Origin: JBBIQV01 sp964555285
Lineage (GTDB): Bacteria > Nitrospirota > Nitrospiria > Nitrospirales > Nitrospiraceae
Length of the DNA stretch: 64,000 bases
Direction: 5' to 3'
Assembly (NCBI GenBank): GCA_964555285.1
Contig: CAZKRM010000006.1
Location: 1 to 64,000 of the forward strand
The position numbers and the translations under genes were made by a program. The notes below the pieces were generated by a model. The model searched no databases. It had not been told where the DNA came from and saw nothing but the letters and a program-made list of their open reading frames with translations. Below, piece after piece: positions 23,507 through 32,039 of this stretch; the first letter of the stretch is position 1; each line of letters opens with the position of its first letter.

Positions 23507-25399
23507 ATGGCGTTTCAAGAGTATGCGGGGCCTGAGCGACGTAGAGATGCTCGCGTTCAACGATCCTTCTTAGTGCCCTTCCGCCTGCGTGACGGTCGCG
23601 GGGTGACTGTGCTTAGCAGCGGGGAGGCGCGGGTGCACGACCTCTCTTTCAGCGGTATGTGTCTGGCTTTACCAGGTCCGCTCACGCATCCTCCCAAGCA
23701 ACTCCTGGAAGAGCACGCCCGCGTTGAGTGTCACCTGCCGATTGAGGATCAAGACCTTTGGTTGCATGGTCGCACGGTATGGATCGGCCACGCAGGACAC
23801 GAAAGGTCTGGGACGGGAAACGCGGGCTGTTGCCTTGGGCTGGTCTTTGAAAAGAACCCGCTGGTGCGTGCGGCCATGGACCGCCTGCTCGGCTTCCATC
23901 CCGTACCCACGAGCCAATCCCGCGAGCAATTGGCTGCGCTTCTTGAGGTGAGCCACCTCCTCACGTCGTCCCTTGTCCAAGAGCATCTCCTTCAGTTGAT
24001 CCTCGACACTGTCAGCCGACTCTTTCGCGCCGATGGGAGCAGCCTGCTTCTCGTCGATCCGCATAGCGGTGAACTGGTGTTCTGGCTCCCCTTCGGGCCT
24101 GGCAGCGAAAAGCTCAAGGAAGTTCGTTTGAGGCCGGGACAAGGGATTGCCGGCTTGGTGGCGAAAGAACGACGCCCGATCGTGGTAAATGATGTCCAGC
24201 ACGATCCGCGATTCTATGCCAACATCGACACGCTCACAGGATTTAAGACGCGGTCGATTCTGGCTGCCCCGCTGCTGGATGGTGAACGGCTCATCGGCGT
24301 CATCGAGGTGCTCAACACCAATAAAGAAAAACGGTTTGTCCAGGAAGATCTCGAGCTGATCTCAGCCTTTGCAGCCCACGCGTCGGTGGCTCTTCGCAAC
24401 GCGCGACTGTTTTCCACGATGCAGGAAGAGAAGGCCTACTTACAGAACGAGGTCGAAGAACGGTACCGGATTCTAATCGGCGAGAGTTCCGTCATGCAGG
24501 AGGCTATTCGGATGGCTCGGAAGGCCGCTGCAACGCCCGTGACCGTCCTCTTATTGGGGGAAAGTGGGGTGGGGAAAGAGATCTTCGCCAGATCCATCCA
24601 TGCTTGGAGCGCGCGCGCGCGAAAACCTTTCAGAGCGGTGAATTGCGTGGCACTCTCCGAGCATTTGCTCGAAAGTGAGCTGTTCGGTCACGAGCGAGGC
24701 GCATTTACCGGCGCAATTCAGCAGAAGAAGGGGCTTTTCGAACAGGCGAACGGCGGCACGCTGTTCTTAGATGAGATCGGCGACATGAAACCGGAATTGC
24801 AGGCGAAATTGCTGCGTGTGCTCCAGGATCACACCTTTGAGCGGGTGGGCGGGACGCACCCTATTCATGTCGATGCTCGCATCATCGCCGCCACAAATCA
24901 GGACCTCGAAGCGGCCGTCCGAACGGGAAGGTTCCGGAAGGATCTCTTTTACCGTCTCAACGTCGTCACGATCACCCTCTCTCCATTGCGAGAACGCAAA
25001 GAAGACATCCCCGCATTAGCGACCCTGTTTCTCGAACGGTACAACCGGGAACTGAAACGCTCACTGACCATGAGCCCCGAGGCCCTGGAATTTCTCCAGC
25101 AGTACGATTGGCCCGGCAACGTCCGTGAGCTCGAGAACGTGATCGAGCGAGCCGTAGTTCTGGCGGGAGACCCTACGATCCGTCCGAAGGATATTGGGCT
25201 CGGTGTGTCCCGCACCCCCTCAGAGTCCACAGCTTCGCCGACAGACCTGCCGTTCCACGATTCGCTGGAGGTCCACAAGAAGGCGGTGATCGAGGCGGCG
25301 ATCGCCAAAGCCAGCGGCAGGAAGCACATGGCCGCCCGTTCGCTCGGGCTTAATCCCACCTACCTGTCCCGTTTGTGCCGGCAACTCGGGATCGACTGA
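23507..25399 (+). CDS. PilZ-GAF-sigma54 activator (enhancer-binding protein)
   Basis: A 630-residue transcription activator of sigma54 RNA polymerase. Order: a PilZ domain (about 8-125: ERRRDARVQRS and DLSFSGMCLAL fit the RxxxR and (D/N)xSxxG cyclic-di-GMP motifs); a GAF sensor domain (about 150-302, QGIAGLVAKERRPIVVNDV); the AAA+ domain (about 322-545) with Walker A GESGVGKE, the sigma54-contact loop GAFTGA, Walker B GGTLFLDEIGD and the arginine-finger region; a Fis-type helix-turn-helix at the end (AARSLGLNPTYLSRLCRQLG). It can thus read cyclic-di-GMP plus a small ligand. The start at 23507 gives the complete PilZ domain. Adjacent palindromes and two sigma54 promoters define its likely targets. 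Confidence 0.92.
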   Translation: MAFQEYAGPERRRDARVQRSFLVPFRLRDGRGVTVLSSGEARVHDLSFSGMCLALPGPLTHPPKQLLEEHARVECHLPIEDQDLWLHGRTVWIGHAGHERSGTGNAGCCLGLVFEKNPLVRAAMDRLLGFHPVPTSQSREQLAALLEVSHLLTSSLVQEHLLQLILDTVSRLFRADGSSLLLVDPHSGELVFWLPFGPGSEKLKEVRLRPGQGIAGLVAKERRPIVVNDVQHDPRFYANIDTLTGFKTRSILAAPLLDGERLIGVIEVLNTNKEKRFVQEDLELISAFAAHASVALRNARLFSTMQEEKAYLQNEVEERYRILIGESSVMQEAIRMARKAAATPVTVLLLGESGVGKEIFARSIHAWSARARKPFRAVNCVALSEHLLESELFGHERGAFTGAIQQKKGLFEQANGGTLFLDEIGDMKPELQAKLLRVLQDHTFERVGGTHPIHVDARIIAATNQDLEAAVRTGRFRKDLFYRLNVVTITLSPLRERKEDIPALATLFLERYNRELKRSLTMSPEALEFLQQYDWPGNVRELENVIERAVVLAGDPTIRPKDIGLGVSRTPSESTASPTDLPFHDSLEVHKKAVIEAAIAKASGRKHMAARSLGLNPTYLSRLCRQLGID

Positions 25400-25406
25400 G
25401 ACTGCC

Positions 25407-26159
25407 TTAGTCGAACGCCAATTCGCGTAGAGTCAGCAACCTTCCTAATGGAGTCGCAGTCCGATGTTTCACGAATCGGACCGTGCGGGCTGAAGAGGGA
25501 ACGTCCAACGAAGTCCCGACCTTCTGATTCTGTCCTTTTCGGAGGACCTCGTCCACGACTGCCAGAAGCAGGTCAATTGATGCGGTGCTGGGAAGTCCAG
25601 CCGGCTGGAAGAGTTCCAGTTCATCCAGCCCGAACTTGCTGAGGCCCAGGGTATGGAACCAGGTCCGTGAGTCGGCCGGAGCCTCGCCCTGGACTGCCGT
25701 GATGTGATCGCGCGTCTGGAAGATGTTCAGTGCGCGATCCTGCCAATCGGACGGGTTCAAATAAGCCTGGGTGGTGAGGTCGAACGCGGTGCCCTGGGTC
25801 AGCAAGGTCAGGCCTCGCGACAGCCGGGCAGCCAGGAGGATCGTATCGGCCATCTCCGTTGGCGCGACCACGGATGGCGCCACCGCTCCCATCGTCTTGT
25901 GTTCCCAGGCGAGCTGCTCCGCCATGCGCGCAGTCTGTTCAGCAGGGAAGGGCATCACCAGATGGGCGGTCCAGGGTCCATGCTTCGCATGCCACGACGC
26001 GGGCGCGCCCGTGACGGTACTGAGTGTCAGCGGACCGCCATATTCAAGATCAAACCAGGCTGTGAGTTCATCGGGAGCCGGCGTGGCTCCCCGATACCCA
26101 ATGAAATAGAGCGGGGGGCGGTGAGCAGAGGGCTTGGGTCCTTTCTTGCGGATCTTCAT
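25407..26159 (-). CDS. Hypothetical protein
   Basis: A 250-residue soluble protein with no signal peptide or membrane helix and no motif I know. The sequence opens with a basic tail (MKIRKKGPKPSAHRPP), then YFIGYRGATPAPDELTAWFD, HGPWTAHLVMPFPAEQTARM and VAPTEMADTILLAARLSRGLTL, a mixed alpha/beta fold with one conspicuous region of histidines and tryptophans. The stop lies eight bases from the stop of the convergent activator gene. Codon use is like the neighbours. Function unknown. Confidence 0.6.
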   Translation of the reverse strand: MKIRKKGPKPSAHRPPLYFIGYRGATPAPDELTAWFDLEYGGPLTLSTVTGAPASWHAKHGPWTAHLVMPFPAEQTARMAEQLAWEHKTMGAVAPSVVAPTEMADTILLAARLSRGLTLLTQGTAFDLTTQAYLNPSDWQDRALNIFQTRDHITAVQGEAPADSRTWFHTLGLSKFGLDELELFQPAGLPSTASIDLLLAVVDEVLRKGQNQKVGTSLDVPSSARTVRFVKHRTATPLGRLLTLRELAFD

Positions 26160-26237
26160 CGGCTCTCAAAATTATCAGGCGGGGTGGTCCGGCTGATCCC
26201 CCACTGTGCGCGTCCACTCTATCTCTCTTCCATTTAA

Positions 26238-26336
26238 TGTCCGGCATCGGTGGGTGGTTCCGACTGCGGCCGTCGAGCGAGCACTTTCTGAAGTGCGGGC
26301 TCCGGGAGCAAGGGAACCACCCACCGGTGCCGGACA
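26238..26336. repeat. Large nested inverted repeat
   Basis: Outer arms 26238-26261 and 26313-26336 are 24 bases each and nearly perfectly complementary (TGTCCGGCATCGGTGGGTGG... with ...CCACCCACCGGTGCCGGACA). A smaller hairpin GCACTT-TCTG-AAGTGC at 26281-26296 sits inside the loop. It ends three bases before the bipA stop, so it may act as a terminator or RNA-stability element for that gene. Confidence 0.75.
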
Positions 26337-26338
26337 GT

Positions 26339-28225
26339 CTATTTTCCGCTCTTGCGGGCTTTTCGTCGGTCTTCCGGATTCAAGAGCCGCTTTCGGATTC
26401 GGAGATGCTGGGGCGTCACCTCGACCAGCTCATCCTGGCCGATATACTCCAGGGCAAACTCGAGTGTCATCTGGCGGGGAGGGGTGAGGACGAGTGCCTC
26501 GTCCGACCCTGACGCCCGCATATTGGAGAGATGCTTTGCCTTGCACACGTTGACGTCCATATCTTCATCGCGGCTATTCTCTCCCACGACCATCCCGCGA
26601 TAGACCTCGACACCGGGCCCGATGAAGAGGCTGCCGCGTTCCTGAATCATGAACAAGCCGTATGCGTTGCTCGTGCCGTCCTCATAGGCGCACAACGACC
26701 CGTGGGGAGCGATCATCAAGTCGCGTTCGTCCGCCGGCTCGTAGGCACTGAAGACGTGGTGCATAATCACGGTGCCGCGTGTTTTCGCGAGCAGGAGGTT
26801 CTTGAGCCCGATAATCCCTCTCGTCGGGATGTGGTACTCCAGATGCATCTCGCTGAGGTTGCCCTCGGAATGGACCAGTTTCATGTGCCGCAGCTCGCCG
26901 CGCCGGCGTCCGATTTCCTCAATGACCGTGCCTTGGTATTCCGACGGCACCTGCACCGCGAGTTCTTCGTAGGGCTCAGAGACTTTCCCCTCTTCCCGAT
27001 GAAGGATGACTTCCGGTTGCGACACCTGCAGCTCATACCCCTCGCGTCGCATCTGCTCGATCAGCACGCCCAGGTGGAGCTCGCCGCGGCCCGCCACCAA
27101 GAACCGGTCGGGGCTGTCGGTCTCCTGCACCCGCAGGGAGACGTTGGTCTCGAGTTCTTTGAATAACCGCTCTCGCACATGCCGCGAGGTCAGAAATTTC
27201 CCTTCACGGCCGGCAAACGGGCTGTTGTTGACGGAGAAGGTCATCTGGACGGTCGGTTCATCGATCGACACCCGCGGCAGGGCCAGCGGCTGCTCCGAGT
27301 CCGCGATCGTGTCGCCGATGCTGATGGCCTCCAATCCGGCCACCGCCACGATTTCTCCCGCGTCCGCCTGTTCCACGTCCGTGCGGTCCAACCCCGAAAA
27401 GACGGCCAAGTCGGAGACCTTGCCCTCCAGGTGGCTGCCGTCTTTCGTGATATAGACGACGTTTTGACGGCGTGCGATGGAGCCGGACTGAATTTTTCCG
27501 ATGCCCATCTTACCCTTATACGAATCCTGTGCGAGTGCCAACACGAGCATCTGCAGCGGCGCCTCGGCGCTAATGGCCGGAGCGGGGATGTGGGCAAGGA
27601 TCGTATCCAACAGCGGCGCGATCTCCGTGCCTGGTTTATTGATGTCCAGCGTGGCGACGCCTTTGATGGCCGCCGTGTAGACGATCGGGAAATCGAGCTG
27701 TTCGTCCGTGGCCCCGAGGTGGACGAAGAGATCGAACGTGCGGTTGACGACGTCGTCGATCACGGCATCAGGGCGGTCGATCTTATTGATGACCACGATC
27801 GCCCGGTGGCCGAGCGCCAAGGCTTTGCGCAGGACAAAGGTCGTCTGCGGCATCGGCCCTTCTTTCGCATCGATGAGGATCAGCACGCCGTCGACCATGC
27901 GCAGCGTCCGTTCCACTTCACCGCCGAAGTCGGCGTGGCCGGGCGTATCGACGATGTTGATCTTGACGCCGTTGTACGTGACGCTCGCGTTCTTGGCGCG
28001 GATCGTAATGCCCCGCTCGCGCTCCTGGTCCATCGAGTCCATGATGCGCTCGCCCATGTCGTCGATTTTTCGATGGACATGGGTTTGGCGCAGCACGGCA
28101 TCCACCAGCGTCGTTTTGCCGTGGTCGACGTGGGCGATAATGGCGATGTTGCGGATGTCGCCGCGCCGGCCTTGCGGCGGGCGACGAGTCGGATGGGCGG
28201 CTGTTGCGGTCATGTGCTGTTCCAT
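26339..28225 (-). CDS. typA: GTP-binding ribosome-associated protein BipA/TypA
   Basis: A translational GTPase of about 628 residues that helps 50S subunit assembly and stress growth. G-domain motifs: G1 AHVDHGKTT, G2 region ERGITIRAKN, G3 DTPGHADFGGEVER, G4 NKIDRPDA, G5 in the SAIKG-like TAAIKG. The EF-G-like domains II, III and V and the BipA-specific C-terminal domain (RGIIGLKNLLLAKTRGTVIMHH, and TPRQMTLEFALEYIGQDELVEVTP) are complete. Start uncertain: an ATG at 28225 lies 14 bases after AAGGAG; others at 28264 and 28213 are possible. The leader carries a hairpin plus U-tract (28278-28306). Confidence 0.93.
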   Translation of the reverse strand: MEQHMTATAAHPTRRPPQGRRGDIRNIAIIAHVDHGKTTLVDAVLRQTHVHRKIDDMGERIMDSMDQERERGITIRAKNASVTYNGVKINIVDTPGHADFGGEVERTLRMVDGVLILIDAKEGPMPQTTFVLRKALALGHRAIVVINKIDRPDAVIDDVVNRTFDLFVHLGATDEQLDFPIVYTAAIKGVATLDINKPGTEIAPLLDTILAHIPAPAISAEAPLQMLVLALAQDSYKGKMGIGKIQSGSIARRQNVVYITKDGSHLEGKVSDLAVFSGLDRTDVEQADAGEIVAVAGLEAISIGDTIADSEQPLALPRVSIDEPTVQMTFSVNNSPFAGREGKFLTSRHVRERLFKELETNVSLRVQETDSPDRFLVAGRGELHLGVLIEQMRREGYELQVSQPEVILHREEGKVSEPYEELAVQVPSEYQGTVIEEIGRRRGELRHMKLVHSEGNLSEMHLEYHIPTRGIIGLKNLLLAKTRGTVIMHHVFSAYEPADERDLMIAPHGSLCAYEDGTSNAYGLFMIQERGSLFIGPGVEVYRGMVVGENSRDEDMDVNVCKAKHLSNMRASGSDEALVLTPPRQMTLEFALEYIGQDELVEVTPQHLRIRKRLLNPEDRRKARKSGK

Positions 28226-28277
28226 AGCGATTGGATGATCTCCTTCAGCGATCTGCCCGGACAATTCGCCGGGCCCG

Positions 28278-28306
28278 AAAAAAAAGACGCCTCGGAAGAA
28301 GGCGTC
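28278..28306 (-). terminator. Promoter-proximal hairpin with U-tract in the bipA leader
   Basis: Minus strand: GACGCC (28306-28301), 9-base loop, GGCGTC (28291-28286), then eight T (28285-28278). It is a textbook intrinsic terminator in form but starts at or next to the predicted transcription start and lies about 55 bases upstream of bipA; no gene ends ahead of it on this strand. Either an attenuator or a 5' protective stem-loop. Confidence 0.65.
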
Positions 28307-28312
28307 GGCATC

Positions 28313-28340
28313 AGTATACCCGAAGCGTCATGCCTGTCAC
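28313..28340 (-). promoter_or_regulatory. Promoter of bipA
   Basis: Minus strand GTGACA (28340-28335), 16-base spacer, TATACT (28318-28313). Transcription would begin near 28306. Confidence 0.6.
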
Positions 28341-28462
28341 AAGCGAAGATCCGTGCGGCTGCTCGCGATGATGAATGGTCCGCGGCTTGAGTTTTAGAGA
28401 CCCTCATTGTAAGGTGAAAAGGCCTGTCCTTCCGACAAGAGCCTTCTCTGGAGAATCACCCG

Positions 28463-30889
28463 ATGCCGGATAGCGATCGCTTCGTCGAAGTGCGTGAGCC
28501 TGCGCCCCGGCGCCGGCGTTGGTGGCATGTCGCGATCCTGGGAACGGTCTTCCTCGCTCTGTTGGGGGGCGGAACCGTCGCCGGCGTGCTGTGGCATTTT
28601 TCGCAGGACCTGCCGCCGCTGGATCTCCTCCAAAATTATCAGCCGAGCCTCGTCACCCGCGTGTATTCCGATGATCGGCAAGTGGTCGGCCAATTCTTCA
28701 TCGAGCGCCGCATCCTCACCCCCTTGGGCGAGATCCCCAAGCCGCTCATTCAGGCCGTCATTGCCGTCGAGGACGTGCGGTTTTTCGAGCATCCTGGGAT
28801 GGATGTCGTCGGCATTCTCCGCGCCGCCTGGACGAATCTCCGGCATGGCGGCAGGAAAGTGGAGGGCGCCAGTACGATCACTCAGCAGTTGGCTCGCTCG
28901 CTCTTTCTGTCGTCCGAACGGACCTTCGATCGGAAGGTGCGGGAGTTGATCCTGGCCTACAAGATGGAATTGGTGTTGAGCAAGGATCAGATTCTCGAGC
29001 TGTATTTGAATCAGATCTATTTCGGCCAGGGGGCCTACGGGCTTGCCGCCGCCGCGCAGAGTTATTTCGGCAAAGAGCTGTCTACGCTGACGCTGGCTGA
29101 ATCGGCATTCCTCGCCGGGTTGCCGAAATCGCCCAACAACTTTTCGCCGTTCAAGGCGCCGGAACGGGCGCGTAAGCGACAAGAGCACGTCCTGGCTCGG
29201 ATGGAGGATGCCGGGTTCATCGCTGCGGCGGATCGGGAGCAGGCGCTGGCGGAGCCGATGAACTTCCGGCGCCCCGGTGTCGAGCATATCGCGCCGTACT
29301 TCGTCGAGTATGTGCGCCAGCTGTTGGTCGCGAAGTACGGCGAAGCGATGGTCTACAAAGGCGGGCTCGAAGTCCACACCACGCTCAATCTCGATATGCA
29401 AAAGGCCGCTGAGGCCGCGATGCTCAACGGTCTACGAGAACTGGATAAGCGCCAAGGCTGGCGTGGGCCGCTCCGCACGGTCGATGTGGCGACGCTCACC
29501 GTTCCGCCGTCTCATTCCCCGCCCATGTTCAAGGAAGGCGATCTCACGGAGGGCGTCGTCAGGAAGCTCGCCAAGGATCACGTGCTGGTGCAAGTGGGGG
29601 CGGCCACGGCCAAAATGACATTCAATGATTTCGCCTGGGCGCGCCGGCGGCTGAAGGGGCCCGATCCGATCGCGGACGTGACGGTCATTCAGAACCCGAA
29701 ACTGCTTCTGAAACCCGGTGACGTGATCGAGGTGGCGATCAAGAAGGTGGATCGCGAGGGCCTTCATCTCCGGTTGGAACAGACCCCGATCGTCGAAGGA
29801 GGACTGGTCGCCCTGGATCCCAAGACGGGCGCCATCCGGGCGTTGGTGGGCGGGTACGATTTCGCGCGCAGCGAGTACAACCGGGCGGTGATGGCCCACC
29901 TCCAACCCGGCTCGGCGTTCAAACCGGTCATCTATGCGACGGCGATGAATCAGGGCATGAGCCCCGCGACGCTGGTCCTGGATGCTCCGGTGGTGTATGA
30001 GCAGGAAGAGGAAGACAAAATCTGGAAGCCGGAAAACTACGGGAGAAAGTTTCACGGCATGGTCAGCCTCCGCGACGCGCTGGTCCATTCCCACAATCTC
30101 GCCACGGTCCGGCTGCTGGACAAAGTCGGTGTGCGGAACGTGATCGAGTTCGCGAAGACTGTCGGGATCACCAGCCCGCTGGCCGCCGATCTGTCGCTCG
30201 GGCTTGGCTCCTCGAGCGTGGGACTCTTGGAGCTGACATCCGTCTACGGCGTGTTCGCCAATCAGGGGATGCGGGCCGAGCCGTATTCGATCGCCCGTGT
30301 GCAGGACAATACCGGGAAGACGCTCGAACAGGCGGCGGTTGAACCGCATGAGGTCGTGTCGAGAGAGACCGCGTACCTGATTACCAACATGATGGAAGAT
30401 GTGATTCAACGGGGGACCGGCCAGGCGGCGAAATCGATCGATCGCCCGATTGCCGGGAAGACCGGGACGACGAACGATTTCATCAACGCGTGGTTCATCG
30501 GCGCGACGCCCAATCTGGTCGCCGGCACCTATGTGGGGTTCGATGATCGGCGGTCGCTCGGTGAGACGGAATCGGGGGCCCATGCCGCGCTGCCCATCTG
30601 GATCAACTTCATGAAAGAGGCGCTGAAGCAGCTTCCGGTGGTCCCCTTCGAAATTCCCGACGACGTCATCTTTGTGAAGGTCGATCCCTCGACCGCGCTC
30701 CAGGCGTCGGATCAGGATGAACAGGGCGGCGTCGTGGAGCTGTTCGCCAAAGGCACGGAGCCGACCCAGACCGCGGCGCCACGAATCGACCCGACCGACT
30801 TCTACAAGCTGGATCAGATTCCGGAAGGCCAGGGAGGTGGGGGAGAAACGCCGCGCGAGAAGGCTCCAGTGGGAGCTGGAACTCCATGA
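28463..30889 (+). CDS. mrcA: Penicillin-binding protein 1A
   Basis: A bifunctional peptidoglycan synthase of 808 residues, anchored by one transmembrane helix (HVAILGTVFLALLGGGTVAGV, about residues 22-42). Glycosyltransferase domain (about 60-240): IAVEDVRFFEHPGMD, GASTITQQLARSLFL with the catalytic glutamate in VEDVRFFEH, and YLNQIYFGQGAYG. An OB-like insert (about 320-440) typical of PBP1A follows. Transpeptidase domain: SxxK in GSAFKPVIYATA, SxN in SHNLATVRLLD, KTG in GKTGTTNDF. C-terminus is a low-complexity tail. Single gene divergent from bipA. Confidence 0.93.
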   Translation: MPDSDRFVEVREPAPRRRRWWHVAILGTVFLALLGGGTVAGVLWHFSQDLPPLDLLQNYQPSLVTRVYSDDRQVVGQFFIERRILTPLGEIPKPLIQAVIAVEDVRFFEHPGMDVVGILRAAWTNLRHGGRKVEGASTITQQLARSLFLSSERTFDRKVRELILAYKMELVLSKDQILELYLNQIYFGQGAYGLAAAAQSYFGKELSTLTLAESAFLAGLPKSPNNFSPFKAPERARKRQEHVLARMEDAGFIAAADREQALAEPMNFRRPGVEHIAPYFVEYVRQLLVAKYGEAMVYKGGLEVHTTLNLDMQKAAEAAMLNGLRELDKRQGWRGPLRTVDVATLTVPPSHSPPMFKEGDLTEGVVRKLAKDHVLVQVGAATAKMTFNDFAWARRRLKGPDPIADVTVIQNPKLLLKPGDVIEVAIKKVDREGLHLRLEQTPIVEGGLVALDPKTGAIRALVGGYDFARSEYNRAVMAHLQPGSAFKPVIYATAMNQGMSPATLVLDAPVVYEQEEEDKIWKPENYGRKFHGMVSLRDALVHSHNLATVRLLDKVGVRNVIEFAKTVGITSPLAADLSLGLGSSSVGLLELTSVYGVFANQGMRAEPYSIARVQDNTGKTLEQAAVEPHEVVSRETAYLITNMMEDVIQRGTGQAAKSIDRPIAGKTGTTNDFINAWFIGATPNLVAGTYVGFDDRRSLGETESGAHAALPIWINFMKEALKQLPVVPFEIPDDVIFVKVDPSTALQASDQDEQGGVVELFAKGTEPTQTAAPRIDPTDFYKLDQIPEGQGGGGETPREKAPVGAGTP

Positions 30890-31074
30890 GTAGCGTGAGT
30901 AGTCGGTTGACCCCTCGTGTGTCCTGACAGTTCGTCGCGCGCGCCCGTCGCACCAGCAATGGGTACTCGGCCGCCGCGCGGCCGCCCGCCGGCAGTAAGA
31001 CCATCACCGACCACGCCGCTGTGTGCGTGGGTCTGTATCCCGTGATATGTAATGAGGCTTGGAGCGAGAGCAGG

Positions 31075-31836
31075 TCAGAAATTCACGCGCAGGGTGACCG
31101 AACCGACATGGTTGGTCGTCTTGTATGTGCCGTCCGCATTTGGATCGGGGTTGCCTGTCACGGTGCGCTTCTCGAACAAGATGGCTTGGTACGCGAGGTC
31201 GATGCCCAGGGCTTTCCGGCTCAAGAAACTCCCGGAGCCTGAGCCGCAGGTAATCCAGCCCAGGAACGTGCCCGATTCTCCGCACAGGAACCCTGCGCCG
31301 ACCGACAGATCGTCGGTGAGCTTGTAGGCCATCGTCGGTTTGATATCCAGCAGCGGCAACTGCGCGAAGGTCACGGAGGACGCGAACGGCCCGCTCTCCG
31401 GATATTTCAGCGCGAAGCCGTAGAGGTTCAGGAAGCCCAAGCCCACCGACAGATCCCCCAGCGCGCGGACGCCGAGATCCTTAAGATTGGCCGTGAGAAA
31501 AAACTGGCCCGGTGGCGGCAGGCCGATCGGGAAGGGGCGTTCGTTCTGGGTCTTCACTCCGGTTGGGCTGGTGTAGTTCACATTCACGCTGACGAACTGT
31601 ACCCCCACCGCATTTTGGAGGCCGTGGAGTTGAGTCATCCCGGCCGGGTTATAGAAGATGGCGGTGGGGTCGTCGGCTTGCGCCGCAAAGGCATTGCCCT
31701 GCGCGCTGGCCGCGGCACCCTGAAACGGATTGCGGAAGCCGTCGGCGTGAGCAGTGGATGAAACACTGAGGATCAGGACAAAGACGAGCCGACAGACCTG
31801 CGCTGCGTGGCCTAAGCGCTTCACAGCGTCACACAT
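31075..31836 (-). CDS. FadL/OmpP1 family outer-membrane protein, shortened
   Basis: A hydrophobic-compound transport barrel of the FadL family. After a signal peptide (CRLVFVLILSVSSTAHADGF) comes the family start FRNPFQGAAASAQGNAFAAQ...DDPTAIFYNPAGMTQLHG, which forms the FadL hatch. The end GSVTLRVNF has the terminal Phe. But the whole protein is only 253-267 residues while FadL proteins usually have 400-450; the join GAGFLCGESGTFLGWITCGS to FLSRKALGIDLAYQAILFEK looks like an internal deletion of several strand pairs. It may be a non-functional remnant or a reduced barrel. Start could also be 31878. Confidence 0.7.
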   Translation of the reverse strand: MCDAVKRLGHAAQVCRLVFVLILSVSSTAHADGFRNPFQGAAASAQGNAFAAQADDPTAIFYNPAGMTQLHGLQNAVGVQFVSVNVNYTSPTGVKTQNERPFPIGLPPPGQFFLTANLKDLGVRALGDLSVGLGFLNLYGFALKYPESGPFASSVTFAQLPLLDIKPTMAYKLTDDLSVGAGFLCGESGTFLGWITCGSGSGSFLSRKALGIDLAYQAILFEKRTVTGNPDPNADGTYKTTNHVGSVTLRVNF

Positions 31837-32039
31837 GTCGGTATCATGCAGGCCATGACCCTGAAGTTGCAATGCCATGACGTTCGATCATTCCAATGTT
31901 CGGAGGGAGGGCAGCGGTCCGTAGGGGTGTCATACTAGCCCCAGCGCAGGAGCGAGTCAACGAGCGATTATTGATTTTCTTGCGTGTGGCCAACGGACGT
32001 GAGACCATTCGCGTCTAAGACCATCCTGGGGAGAGCCCG

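Noticed and set aside
27179..28390. 403-codon plus-strand frame opposite bipA
   Set aside because: Antisense shadow; bipA carries all GTPase motifs.
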